Shown: positions 32,881 to 41,785 of the stretch, one piece after another | How the letters are laid out: every line of letters begins with the position of its first letter | Numbering within the stretch: position 1 is the stretch's first letter | From: Nocardia seriolae NBRC 15557 | GTDB taxonomy: Bacteria; Actinomycetota; Actinomycetes; Mycobacteriales; Mycobacteriaceae | Direction: 5' to 3' | DNA length: 46,759 nucleotides | Assembly: GCF_007990715.1 (NCBI RefSeq) | Contig: NZ_BJWY01000048.1 | Location: 1 to 46,759 of the forward strand | Notes under the pieces: generated by a model | Database searches by the model: none | The model's input: only the letters and a program-made list of their open reading frames with translations | What the model was told of the DNA's origin: nothing | Made by a program: the position numbers and the translations under genes

Positions 32881-35655
32881 GTGAGCGAGGCGTGGGAGCG
32901 AGCGTTGCGCGGGGCGATCACCGGCGAGGTCGATACCGATGACCGGCGACGGGCCGAGTATTCCTCGGACGCCTCGAACTATCGGGTGCTGCCGCGCGGG
33001 GTGGTCTTCCCGCGCGATGCGGCCGATGTGAGCGCGGCCCTGGACATCGCCCGGACGGAGGGGCTGGCGGTGACCGCGCGCGGGGCGGGAACCTCGGTGG
33101 CGGGCAATGCCATCGGGCCGGGGCTGGTGCTGGACTTCAGTCGCCACATGAACGCGGTGCTCGAACTCGATCCCGAGCGGCGGATCGCGCGGGTGCAGCC
33201 GGGCCTGGTGCTGGCCGGGTTGCAGCGGCGGGCCGGGGCGCACGGGCTGCGATTCGGCCCGGATCCGTCCACGCAGAACCGCTGCACGCTGGGCGGTATG
33301 ATCGGCAACAACGCCTGCGGGCCGCGCGCGGTGGCCTGGGGCCGCACCTCGGATACGGTGCGGGAGTTGCGGATTCTCGACGGTCTGGGCGTCGAACGGA
33401 CCCTGGCCAACGAGCTCTCCGCCGTCGCGGGCCTGGCCGATTTCACCCGTGCGCACCTGGCTCTGATTCGCACCGAGCTGGGCCGATTCGAACGGCAGGC
33501 TTCCGGCTACGCGCTGGAACATCTACTGCCGGAACACGGTTCGTCGATCGCCAAGGCCTTCGTCGGCACCGAGGGCACGTGCGGGCTGCTGTTGGACGCG
33601 ACGGTCGACCTGGTCCCGATACCTGCCGCCACCGTGCTGGTGGTGCTCGGCTACCCCGACATGCCCACGGCGGCAGACGATATCGCCGCCGTCATGGCGG
33701 CGCGCCCGCTCGCGGTCGAGGGCATGGACGCGCGGCTGGTGGATGTGGTGCGGGCGCATCGCGGCACGGTGCCCGAACTGCCACGCGGCGGCGGCTGGCT
33801 GCTGGTCGAAATCGCCGGTGACACCGCCGAAGCTGCGCGTGCGCAGGCCGAAACGCTGCGCGCGACCGCGCACGCGCTGGACTCCAGGCTGGTCATGGAT
33901 CCGGCGGTGGCCAAGGCGCTGTGGGCCATTCGCGCCGACGGCGCGGGCCTGGCCGGTCGCACCCCGGACGGCCATCCGGCCTGGCCGGGCTGGGAGGACG
34001 CGGCGGTGCCGCCGGACCGCCTGGGCGACTACCTGCGCGACTTCGAGCTCCTCACCCGTGAGCACGGCCTCGACGGCCTGCTGTACGGCCATTGCGGTGA
34101 CGGCTGCATCCACGTGCGACTGGATCTGCCGATCGCCGATGCGCCGCAACGCTTCCGGGCCTTCCTCGAGGACGCCGCCCGGCAGGTGGTGAAGTTCGGC
34201 GGCTCGCTCTCGGGCGAGCACGGCGACGGCCGGGCCCGTTCGGAACTGTTGCGGCACATGTACTCCCGGGCCGCCCTGGATGCCTTCGCCGGTTTCAAGA
34301 CTCTTTTCGATCCCGGCGACGTGCTGAATCCCGGCGTGCTGGTGCATCCGCGCCCCCTCGACGCCGATCTCCGGCTGGCCGGGGTGCGCCCGCTGCCCAC
34401 CACCGGCGGTTTTACCTTCCCCGCCGATGGCGATCTGGCCACGGCCGTGCACCGCTGCGTGGGCGTCGGCAAATGCCGCGCCGACACCCACGCGTCCGGC
34501 GGCTTCATGTGCCCGTCGTATCTGGCCACCGCGGACGAGAAGGACAGCACCCGGGGTCGCGCCCGGATACTCCAGGAAGTCGTTCGGGGAGCACTGGATT
34601 GGCGTTCCGAGGCGGTCGCCGAATCGCTGGATCTCTGCCTGTCCTGCCGGGCCTGTCACTCCGACTGCCCCGCCGGGGTCGAGATGGCCACCTACAAGTC
34701 CGAGACCCTGTACCGCCGCTATCGGCGCAGGCCCCGCCCGATCGACCACTACACCCTGGGACGACTGCCGCTGTGGCTGGGCGCGGCCACCCGGCTGCCA
34801 CGCCTGATCAATGCGACCGGTGCCGTGCGTCCGCTGCGCCGCCTCGGGCTGCGGCTGGCCGGAATGGACCCGCGACGCGAGATCCCGGTCCTGGCGGACC
34901 GGAGTTTTCGCCGCTCGGCACGCCCGAACACGGACGGCGCAGCGGAGGTCATGCTGTGGATCGACACCTTCACCGATGCCTTCGATCCCGAGATCGCCAC
35001 CGCCGCCCTCGCATTGATCGAGTCGCTCGGTCATCGCGTGACCGTCCCCGGCCGCCGCGTCTGCTGCGGTCTCACCTGGATCAGCACCGGCCAGCTGGAC
35101 GGCGCGCGAAAACGGCTGCGCGCCACCGTCGACGCCCTCGACGCGCACGTCCGATCGGGCGGCGTGGTGGTGGGCCTGGAACCGTCGTGCACGGCCGCCC
35201 TGCGGGAGGATCTCCCGCGTCTCCTGCCCGAGGATCCACGCGCCGCGGCCGTGGCGGGCGCGGTCCGCACCCTGTCCGAATTCCTCGAGACCCACCCGGG
35301 CTGGCGGCCCCCGGACCGTGCCGGGACCACCGTCCTGGTCCAGCCGCACTGTCATCAGCACGCGGTGCTCGGTTTCGAGGCCGACCGCCGAATTCTGCGC
35401 CGCACCGGTGCCGCGGTGATCGAAATCACCGGATGCTGTGGACTTGCCGGAAACTTCGGAATGCAGCGCGGCCACTACGACATCTCGGTCGCGGTCGCCG
35501 AGCGCGGGCTGCTCTCGGCGGTGCGCTCCGCATCCCAAAATTCGATCTTGATCGCCGATGGATTCTCCTGCCGGACCCAGGCGTCACAGCTGGCCGACCG
35601 CCCGTCCCGGCACCTCGCCCAATTCCTGTCGGAACCCCATGAACAGCAAAAATGA
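32881..35655 (+). CDS. FAD-linked oxidase fused to an Fe-S (GlpC/CCG-type) domain, D-lactate dehydrogenase-like
   Basis: Large oxidoreductase of 924 residues. The FAD-binding PCMH domain lies at about 30-260 (RGAGTSVAGNAI, GGMIGNNACGPRAV), and the oxidase C-terminal domain at about 270-500 with GHCGDGCIHVRLD and GEHGDGRAR. Two cysteine clusters follow: one beginning CVGVGKC at 526 and CLSCRACHSDCP at 586-597, as for 4Fe-4S centres. The C-terminal part has two CCG motifs (CCGLTW, CCGLAG). This architecture is that of D-2-hydroxyacid (often D-lactate) dehydrogenases feeding the respiratory chain. TAGGGT (32868-32873) is 7 bases before the GTG start, so probably leaderless. Confidence 0.9.
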   Translation: MSEAWERALRGAITGEVDTDDRRRAEYSSDASNYRVLPRGVVFPRDAADVSAALDIARTEGLAVTARGAGTSVAGNAIGPGLVLDFSRHMNAVLELDPERRIARVQPGLVLAGLQRRAGAHGLRFGPDPSTQNRCTLGGMIGNNACGPRAVAWGRTSDTVRELRILDGLGVERTLANELSAVAGLADFTRAHLALIRTELGRFERQASGYALEHLLPEHGSSIAKAFVGTEGTCGLLLDATVDLVPIPAATVLVVLGYPDMPTAADDIAAVMAARPLAVEGMDARLVDVVRAHRGTVPELPRGGGWLLVEIAGDTAEAARAQAETLRATAHALDSRLVMDPAVAKALWAIRADGAGLAGRTPDGHPAWPGWEDAAVPPDRLGDYLRDFELLTREHGLDGLLYGHCGDGCIHVRLDLPIADAPQRFRAFLEDAARQVVKFGGSLSGEHGDGRARSELLRHMYSRAALDAFAGFKTLFDPGDVLNPGVLVHPRPLDADLRLAGVRPLPTTGGFTFPADGDLATAVHRCVGVGKCRADTHASGGFMCPSYLATADEKDSTRGRARILQEVVRGALDWRSEAVAESLDLCLSCRACHSDCPAGVEMATYKSETLYRRYRRRPRPIDHYTLGRLPLWLGAATRLPRLINATGAVRPLRRLGLRLAGMDPRREIPVLADRSFRRSARPNTDGAAEVMLWIDTFTDAFDPEIATAALALIESLGHRVTVPGRRVCCGLTWISTGQLDGARKRLRATVDALDAHVRSGGVVVGLEPSCTAALREDLPRLLPEDPRAAAVAGAVRTLSEFLETHPGWRPPDRAGTTVLVQPHCHQHAVLGFEADRRILRRTGAAVIEITGCCGLAGNFGMQRGHYDISVAVAERGLLSAVRSASQNSILIADGFSCRTQASQLADRPSRHLAQFLSEPHEQQK

Positions 35656-35701
35656 AGGGCACCCGCCGCATCCGTGAACCATGGACGCGACGGCTGCCCT
35701 T
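35655..35701 (+). terminator. Possible terminator after the FAD/Fe-S oxidoreductase
   Basis: AAGGGCA (35655-35661) and TGCCCTT (35695-35701) pair to close a loop that contains further short complementary segments, including GCCG with CGGC. It starts at the oxidoreductase stop codon and lies upstream of the glycosylase gene. The long loop makes this a moderate call. Confidence 0.45.
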
Positions 35702-35768
35702 CCCTCATCCGACCATCGGACTGACCATCGCCGACTTCGATCCTCACGTTAGCAAATAGAATGTCGCG

Positions 35769-36710
35769 GTGACTTCAGCGCCGCCCGCACCGACCGCCCG
35801 CGAGCGCACCCGCAGCCTCCGATCCGATCGATTGCTGGACCTCGCCGCCACCATCTCCCCGCTGCGTCACGGCTTCGGCGATCCCTGTCACCGGCAGACC
35901 CCGGACGGTTCGCACTGGCACGCCTCCCGCCTGCCATCGGGCGAGGTCACCTACCGGCTGCGGCAGCTCGACGGGCACACGGTCGACGCGCGCGCGTGGG
36001 GTCCCGGCGCGGAGGAGTTCCTGGAGCAACTGCCCGCCATGCTGTGCCTGGACGAGGACCTGGGCGACTTCGACCCCGAGCACCCCAAGGTCGCCGAGGC
36101 GCACCGCCGCAACCCGGGGCTGCGCATGCTGCGCACCGGCCTGGTGTGGGAGGCGCTGGTCCCGGCGGTGCTGGAGCAGAAGGTGCACACCAAGACCGCG
36201 CACGATTCCTGGCGGAAACTGGTGTGGCGCTACGGAACTCCGGCTCCCGGTCCGGCACCGGAGGGTTTGCGCGTAATGCCGGACGCCGAGACCTGGCGGC
36301 ACATTCCGTCGTGGGTGTACCACCGCGCCAATGTGGGGCCGCAGCGTTCCAAGACCATCGTGCTGGCGTCGCGCGTCGCGCCCAAGCTGGAGGAGGCGGC
36401 CACGCTCAGCCACGCCGAGGCCGGAAAGCGGCTGCGCACCGTGCCCGGCATCGGGGTGTGGACGGCCGCGGAGATCGCCCAGCGCGCGTTCGGCGACCCG
36501 GATGCCTTGTCGGTGGGCGACTTCCACCTCGCGGCCACGGTCGGCTGGACCCTGCTGGACCGCCCGATCGACGACGATGAAATGGTCGAATACCTGGAAC
36601 CGTTGCGCCCGCACCGATATCGCGCCGTCCGGCTGCTCGGCCTGGCCGGATTCGCGCGCAAGCCGAAGTTCGGTCCGCGCACGCCCTACACCGATCACAG
36701 CCGGATCTGA
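35769..36710 (+). CDS. DNA-3-methyladenine glycosylase II-like (HhH-GPD) protein
   Basis: Base-excision repair glycosylase of 313 residues. The helix-hairpin-helix reads LRTVPGIGVWTAAEIAQRAFG (about 223-243) and is followed by the catalytic Asp in SVGDFHLA (about 253). An N-terminal AlkA-type strand region with GDPCHRQTPDG precedes it, and LVWEALVPAVLEQKV is typical of the core. No Fe-S cysteine cluster is present. It removes alkylated bases by analogy with AlkA. TAGAAT (35757-35762) lies 6 bases before the GTG start, so the mRNA is probably leaderless. Convergent with the importer operon, 7 bases apart. Confidence 0.87.
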   Translation: MTSAPPAPTARERTRSLRSDRLLDLAATISPLRHGFGDPCHRQTPDGSHWHASRLPSGEVTYRLRQLDGHTVDARAWGPGAEEFLEQLPAMLCLDEDLGDFDPEHPKVAEAHRRNPGLRMLRTGLVWEALVPAVLEQKVHTKTAHDSWRKLVWRYGTPAPGPAPEGLRVMPDAETWRHIPSWVYHRANVGPQRSKTIVLASRVAPKLEEAATLSHAEAGKRLRTVPGIGVWTAAEIAQRAFGDPDALSVGDFHLAATVGWTLLDRPIDDDEMVEYLEPLRPHRYRAVRLLGLAGFARKPKFGPRTPYTDHSRI

Positions 36711-36717
36711 GCGGCGT

Positions 36718-38004
36718 TCACTGTGGCGAGGCCGCGGCGTCGCCCGCCCGCTGGGCCCGGGTCAGGGCCTCGGGCACCGGGATCCGGCCGAGGTACATCT
36801 CATCGAATATCGGTGTGATCGCCCGCACGGCCGCCGGGAAGCCGGGACCACTGCCGCCGGTGATTCTGGTGCCGCGCAGCACTTCGAAGAACGGCGATAC
36901 GTCCACCCCGCGCCGCGTCCAGTAGTCGCGGTACACCTGCTGTTCGGACACGACCGCGGGAATGGTCGCCCCGTCGGATCCGAGGTAGCGATTGCCCGCG
37001 GCGCTGCCCAGCCAGGCCAGCACCCGCCGCACCGCCTCCGGGTGCGCGGTGGCCGCATTGCCCGCGACGCCGATCGCATTGTCGGCGCTCACCCGCCCGG
37101 CGGGTCCGGCCGGGAGCATGGCTGTGCCCCAACGGAATCCGGCACTGCCCGCAATGGTGGCCAGATTGAAGGTGCCCGACTGGAACAGCGCCATGCGTCC
37201 CTGGACGAAAGCGTTCTCGGCGAAGTCGCCACTGGTGTTGGTGTCGGCGGCCGAGGGCGACAACCCGTCCGCGATCAGTCCGACGAGGTATCCGAAGGCG
37301 TCCCGCCCCTGCGGTGAGTCGAAGGCGAACCGGCCGTCCCGTTGCAACTGCCCGCCCGCCGACCCGAGGTAGGGCAACGTGATGGATTGAAAGTCGTTGG
37401 CGGCGTTGTACGGCCAGGCCGAGACCGGAGCCAGCCGTCGCAACAGCGGCCGGAACGTGTCCTGGCCCGCATCGGGACTCCACCGCGCGGCGGCGAGCTC
37501 GCCGGGCTCGACTCCGGCCCGTGCCAGCAGATCCAGATTGATGTACATCGCACTGCCGCCGTCGACGAATTGCGGTACTGCCCAGAGTGTTCCGGCGCGG
37601 GTGTATTGCGCGACCGCCATGGGATCCCAGGCCCGCGCCGCGTCGGGTCCCAGCGCGGCACCGATATCCATCAGGTGCCCGCTGTCGGCGTAGTCCTCGT
37701 GCAGGTTGGTCCAGAACAGGTCGTCGGCGATCCCGCCCGCCATGTCCAGCCGCAGCTTCTGTGCGTAGGAAGCCCACGGCACCAGCGTGATTCGCACCTC
37801 GACATCCGGATTCGACCGCTGGAACTCGTCCAGGGAGGCCCGGTAGGCGGCCACGAAGCTCTGATCCCAGATCCGCAGCCGCACCACCGTGCGCCCACCG
37901 CTCTCGCCGTCGCGCCCCAGCCACAGCGCCGCGGCCACCAGCAGCGCGGCGGCGAGCACGATGCCGAGCACGGCCCGCGTGGAATCTTTCATCCGCCAGG
38001 TCAT
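36718..38004 (-). CDS. ABC importer substrate-binding protein (sugar type), membrane-anchored
   Basis: Family 1 (MalE/UgpB-like) extracellular solute-binding protein of 428 residues. Residues 11-29 are hydrophobic (AVLGIVLAAALLVAAALWL) but no lipobox cysteine follows, so it appears anchored by an uncleaved segment instead of a lipid. The body has VRLRIWDQSFVAAYRASLDEFQ, INLDLLARAGV and NAIGVAGNAATAHPEAVRRVLAWL, typical of the family. It is the last gene of a leftward operon and starts in an ATGA overlap with the second permease. The substrate is probably a carbohydrate. Confidence 0.88.
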   Translation of the reverse strand: MTWRMKDSTRAVLGIVLAAALLVAAALWLGRDGESGGRTVVRLRIWDQSFVAAYRASLDEFQRSNPDVEVRITLVPWASYAQKLRLDMAGGIADDLFWTNLHEDYADSGHLMDIGAALGPDAARAWDPMAVAQYTRAGTLWAVPQFVDGGSAMYINLDLLARAGVEPGELAAARWSPDAGQDTFRPLLRRLAPVSAWPYNAANDFQSITLPYLGSAGGQLQRDGRFAFDSPQGRDAFGYLVGLIADGLSPSAADTNTSGDFAENAFVQGRMALFQSGTFNLATIAGSAGFRWGTAMLPAGPAGRVSADNAIGVAGNAATAHPEAVRRVLAWLGSAAGNRYLGSDGATIPAVVSEQQVYRDYWTRRGVDVSPFFEVLRGTRITGGSGPGFPAAVRAITPIFDEMYLGRIPVPEALTRAQRAGDAAASPQ

Positions 38005-38831
38005 TTCAGCCCCGTCACCGCGACCGACCGCAGCACCTGCCGTTGGAACACCACGAACAGCACCACCAGCGGCGCGATGGCGAGGGTGGTGGCCGCCATG
38101 ATCAGCGTCCAGCGCGCGTCGTACTGCGTCTGCATGTTCGCGGTGGCCACGGTCAGCACCTGCCATTTCGGCCCGGAGGCCGCCACCAGCGGCCACATGA
38201 AGTTGTTCCACTGCGAGACCACGGTGATCACCGTGAGGGTGGCCAGGATCGGGCGGCTCATCGGCACCACCACGCTCACCAGGATGTCCAGGGTGCCCGC
38301 CCCGTCCACCCGGGCCGCGTCGATGATCTCGCCCGGTATGGCCCGGAAGTACTGGCGCAGCAGGAAGATCGCGTACGGCGAGCCGAACAGATACGGCAGC
38401 ACCAGCGCCCAGAAGGTATTGAGCCAGCCGAGTTTCGCGAACATCAGATACAGCGGCACCAGCGTGACCGCGCTGGGCACCATCATGGTCCCGAGGTAGG
38501 TCCAGAACAGCGCGTCGCGTCCGGGGAATTCGATGCGCGCGAAGACATGGGCGGCCATGATCGAGGCGAGCAGCTGCCCGCCGGTGATGCACACCGTCAT
38601 CAGGGCGGTGACCGCCACCGCGCGCCCCAGTCCCTGCGCGAGTACTGTCGCGAAATTGTCGAGCGTCGCGGGATGTGGTGCCGCCAAAGGTGATTCACTC
38701 GCGAACTGCCTCGGCGTCTTGACCGCGGTGAGCGCGCTGAGCACCAGCGGTGCGACCGTCACCAGCGCCCCGAGGATCAGCACCGTGTACGCCGCACCCG
38801 CCCGTATCGCCTTCGACCGCTCAGTACTCAT
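38001..38831 (-). CDS. Sugar ABC transporter permease (MalG/UgpE type)
   Basis: Permease of 276 residues with six hydrophobic spans. The cytoplasmic EAA loop is clear at PGEIIDAARVDGAGTLDILVSV, where the transporter meets its ATPase. It overlaps the first permease by 11 bases and the binding-protein gene by 4 bases. The N-terminal TPRQFASESPLAAPHPATLDNF is typical of MalG-type permeases. No ATPase gene lies in the operon, so a shared MsmK/UgpC-like ATPase elsewhere is likely. Confidence 0.92.
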   Translation of the reverse strand: MSTERSKAIRAGAAYTVLILGALVTVAPLVLSALTAVKTPRQFASESPLAAPHPATLDNFATVLAQGLGRAVAVTALMTVCITGGQLLASIMAAHVFARIEFPGRDALFWTYLGTMMVPSAVTLVPLYLMFAKLGWLNTFWALVLPYLFGSPYAIFLLRQYFRAIPGEIIDAARVDGAGTLDILVSVVVPMSRPILATLTVITVVSQWNNFMWPLVAASGPKWQVLTVATANMQTQYDARWTLIMAATTLAIAPLVVLFVVFQRQVLRSVAVTGLK

Positions 38832-39711
38832 AGTCGGTCCGATCCCGGAAATACCGATGCTGGACCACCGTGATCACGAACAGCACCGCGAACACCACCA
38901 CCGCCATGACCGCCGCCCGCCCCGGATGCGCGGCCTCGAACGCCTCCGAATACAGCCGCATGGCAACCACATCCGTGTGATGGTCGGGCCCGCCCCGGGT
39001 GAGCGCGTACACCGCGTCGAAGGTCTGGAACACGCTCAGCACCCCGGTCACCAGCACGAAGAACATGGTCGGCCGCAGCAGCGGCAGGATCAGCCACCGG
39101 ATCCGCCGCCACCCGGTGGCCCCGTCCAGCGCTCCAGCGTCCAGCATCTCCCCCGGTACGGCCCGGATCCCGGCAATGAAGAACAGAGCCACATAACCGA
39201 CGTTCATCCACACGATCACCGAGGCCACCGCGGGCAGCGCCAGCACCGGCGAGCTCAGCCACTCCACCCGCCGCCCCAGCACCGCGTTCAATGCCCCGCC
39301 GGTCGGCGCGAAGATCCACTGCCACACCACGCCCACCGCCACCGGCGCGCACATCCACGGCAGCGCGTACATCACCCGCAGCACGCTCCCGCCCCGCCCG
39401 CGCCGCGTCAGCATGGCCGCCACCGCGAACCCGAGCGCCGTCTGCACCGGGACCACGATCCCGGTCAGCGCCAGCGTCACCAGTATCGAATGCCCGAACT
39501 GCCGGTCGGTCAGCACCGAGCGCCAGTTGCGCGATCCGGTGAACTCGATGGGCCCCAACAGATTCCAGCTGTGCACGCTCAGCCACAGCACCACCGCGAT
39601 GGGCAGCAGCAGGAACCCGCCCACCCCGATCAGGCTGGGCAGTAGCAGCGCGAGGCCGACGGCGGCCGGCCCGCGCCCCGGCGTCGTCCGGTGGCGAGCC
39701 GTCCGGTCCAT
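38821..39711 (-). CDS. Sugar ABC transporter permease (MalF/UgpA type)
   Basis: First gene of the leftward importer operon, 296 residues from ATG 39711 (MDRTARHRTT). Six membrane spans are visible. The EAA loop reads PGEMLDAGALDGATGWRRIRWLILP, and the C-terminal region TFDAVYALTRGGPDHHTDVVAM is a strong MalF/UgpA signature. An upstream extension of the frame to 39834 lacks a plausible start context. It is divergent from the SCO2524-like gene, with 193 bases between; that gap holds both promoters but no element I can name. Confidence 0.91.
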   Translation of the reverse strand: MDRTARHRTTPGRGPAAVGLALLLPSLIGVGGFLLLPIAVVLWLSVHSWNLLGPIEFTGSRNWRSVLTDRQFGHSILVTLALTGIVVPVQTALGFAVAAMLTRRGRGGSVLRVMYALPWMCAPVAVGVVWQWIFAPTGGALNAVLGRRVEWLSSPVLALPAVASVIVWMNVGYVALFFIAGIRAVPGEMLDAGALDGATGWRRIRWLILPLLRPTMFFVLVTGVLSVFQTFDAVYALTRGGPDHHTDVVAMRLYSEAFEAAHPGRAAVMAVVVFAVLFVITVVQHRYFRDRTDYEY

Positions 39712-39904
39712 GCTCGGCGACGCTACCGGCGCGGTCGCCGACCGCCGCTCTCCCACGCCCGATCTGCCCGATATTCTCCTGTGCCCGACGCGATTTCGAG
39801 ACTGCCCGCCACCGGGTACGCGGCCCTGGCGCATGATAGTTTCAGCCGCGCTCGTTCATAGCTGTACGGCGAGGCTGGCCACGACAGGGCAGGGGACGGC
39901 GTCG

Positions 39905-41785
39905 ATGAGAAGCAAGCCACGGGAACAGATCCTCGGAGTCTGGCGGTCGCTGCTGACCGCGTGCTACCACGACGAAGCCTGGGTGTGGGGCGGCCGCAAC
40001 GGCTCCAACTCCATCAGCGATGCCGAACAGCTGCTGTGCCTGCTGTACCCGGCCACCGAGATCGAGGGCTTCGGCCTGGAGCGCCCCGACGAGATCGCCG
40101 ACGACATCCGCGCGGTGCTCTCACCCCTGGCCGACAGCGGCCTGCGCATCGGCGAGCGCGTGGTGTGGCTGCTCGAGCAGTACATCGACCGCTACACCGA
40201 GGGCGATCCGGGAACCTCGTCCGAGCTGCCGATCTTCGCGGCGGGCAGCTATCTGGCCGCCTCCGACGGCACCGAGCCGACCGCCGCGCAGCGCGCGCTG
40301 GACGTCGTCGACTCCTACTCCATGTCGCTGACCCTGTGCCTGGCCGCGCTGAAATTCCTGCGCGGCCTCAGCGGTCCGGTCGCCGAACTGGCGGTGCGCC
40401 GGCGCACCCGGGTGGCCCTGGAGCTGGGCCCGCGCATCGACGCGCTGGACGCCCGCGTGAATGTCCGCCTCACCGCCGCCATGGTGGGCCTGATCCGCAG
40501 CTTCGTGGTGAACACGGTGGCCCCCGGCTCCGAGGCCGGGCGGGCCATGCTGTCCATGCTCAACCAGACCGGCGGTTCCACCGAGACAGTGGTGCACGCG
40601 GTGCAGCAGCGCCTGGACCGGGTCCGCATCCGACTACGCAACGACGCCACCCTGAGCCAGGTCGAGGGCGTCGATCTGGACAGCGAGGACATGCTGTTCG
40701 AATTCGGTTGGAGCTGGGCCATCGTGCGCAAGGCCGCGGCCATCGACTTCGTGGACATGGCCATCGCCGACCAGACCGGTCACGCCATCGCCCGCCCCTA
40801 CCTGCACTTCACCGTGGTGGCCCTGGACGGCATCAACGACCTCACCTCGGTGCGCACCCGCGAACTCGACCTGCTCAATGCCCAGCAGCGCCGCCTGGCC
40901 GAGGCGCTGCAGTTGCGCTGGGATCTGGCCCAGCGCTACTGGGCGGCGGTGGCGCGCTTCGGCACCGGGCGCTGGCCGCTGGAGGACATTCCGTGGCGCA
41001 CCTCCGACGGCGAGGAATCCGACTACTTCAGTCTCATCGTGTCCGCGGTGCTCATGCAGGATCTGCTCAACCGCGAGGCCAATGACGACGATCTGGACCG
41101 CGCCGCGACGATTTTCGAGGATCTGGCCCGGCGCGGCCGGATCACCCGCCGCTTCACCGAGGACGATCGCGCCCGCACCATGCACACCCCCGGCGTGAGT
41201 CTGCGTCTGCTGGGCAGCGAGGAGCTCGACGGCCCGCTGCTGCTGTGGACGGTATCCGATTACGCCACCGTGCTTTTGAAGCGCACCCTGCAGGCGGCCC
41301 GGCTCTCGGGCACCGTCGAGACCCGCGATCAGCTGATGGCGCTGGCCCAGGCCACCATGGACCACCTGGATCTGCGCGCCTTCCGCGAGGGCCCGGCCAC
41401 CGGCCTCTGGGACGATCCCAGCCGCATCTTCGGCGGACCCGGAACCCATCTGCCCTCCTGGTATCTCACCGAGCGGGTGGTCGAGTGCATGGTGACCGCC
41501 GCGCGCATGTACCGGGAACCGCCGCTGCGCTCGCCCACCTCGGTGACCCGGGCCATGGAACTGCTGATGGAGGCCGAGCACCTGCTCAACCGGGAGATGC
41601 TGGAGCTCAACGAGACCGACATGTCCGCGGGCCGCACCGCCCTGGCCCTGGCCGAGCAGCGCCTGGAACGCGCCCGCACGCTCATCGACGAGCGTCCCGG
41701 CACCGCCGTCAGTCTCGTCTCGCAGGCCCTACTGGAACTGGACGAGCTCGCCTACTCCCGGTTCGACGCCACCAGGAGTGTGTGA
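39905..41785 (+). CDS. Protein of the SCO2524 family, unknown function
   Basis: First gene of a four-gene cluster, 626 residues. It is largely helical and lacks membrane spans or a signal peptide. The N-terminus has WVWGGRNGSNSISDAEQLLCLLYP, and a WPLEDIPWRTSDGEESDYFSLIV block lies near residue 360. The C-terminal 90 residues are helical with many Leu and Glu. I match it to the Streptomyces SCO2524 family by order and by the neighbouring variant P-loop gene; this is recall, not a search. It overlaps the next gene by 4 bases (GTGA), so the two products are probably made in step. Possibly a helical scaffold or effector. Confidence 0.68.
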   Translation: MRSKPREQILGVWRSLLTACYHDEAWVWGGRNGSNSISDAEQLLCLLYPATEIEGFGLERPDEIADDIRAVLSPLADSGLRIGERVVWLLEQYIDRYTEGDPGTSSELPIFAAGSYLAASDGTEPTAAQRALDVVDSYSMSLTLCLAALKFLRGLSGPVAELAVRRRTRVALELGPRIDALDARVNVRLTAAMVGLIRSFVVNTVAPGSEAGRAMLSMLNQTGGSTETVVHAVQQRLDRVRIRLRNDATLSQVEGVDLDSEDMLFEFGWSWAIVRKAAAIDFVDMAIADQTGHAIARPYLHFTVVALDGINDLTSVRTRELDLLNAQQRRLAEALQLRWDLAQRYWAAVARFGTGRWPLEDIPWRTSDGEESDYFSLIVSAVLMQDLLNREANDDDLDRAATIFEDLARRGRITRRFTEDDRARTMHTPGVSLRLLGSEELDGPLLLWTVSDYATVLLKRTLQAARLSGTVETRDQLMALAQATMDHLDLRAFREGPATGLWDDPSRIFGGPGTHLPSWYLTERVVECMVTAARMYREPPLRSPTSVTRAMELLMEAEHLLNREMLELNETDMSAGRTALALAEQRLERARTLIDERPGTAVSLVSQALLELDELAYSRFDATRSV

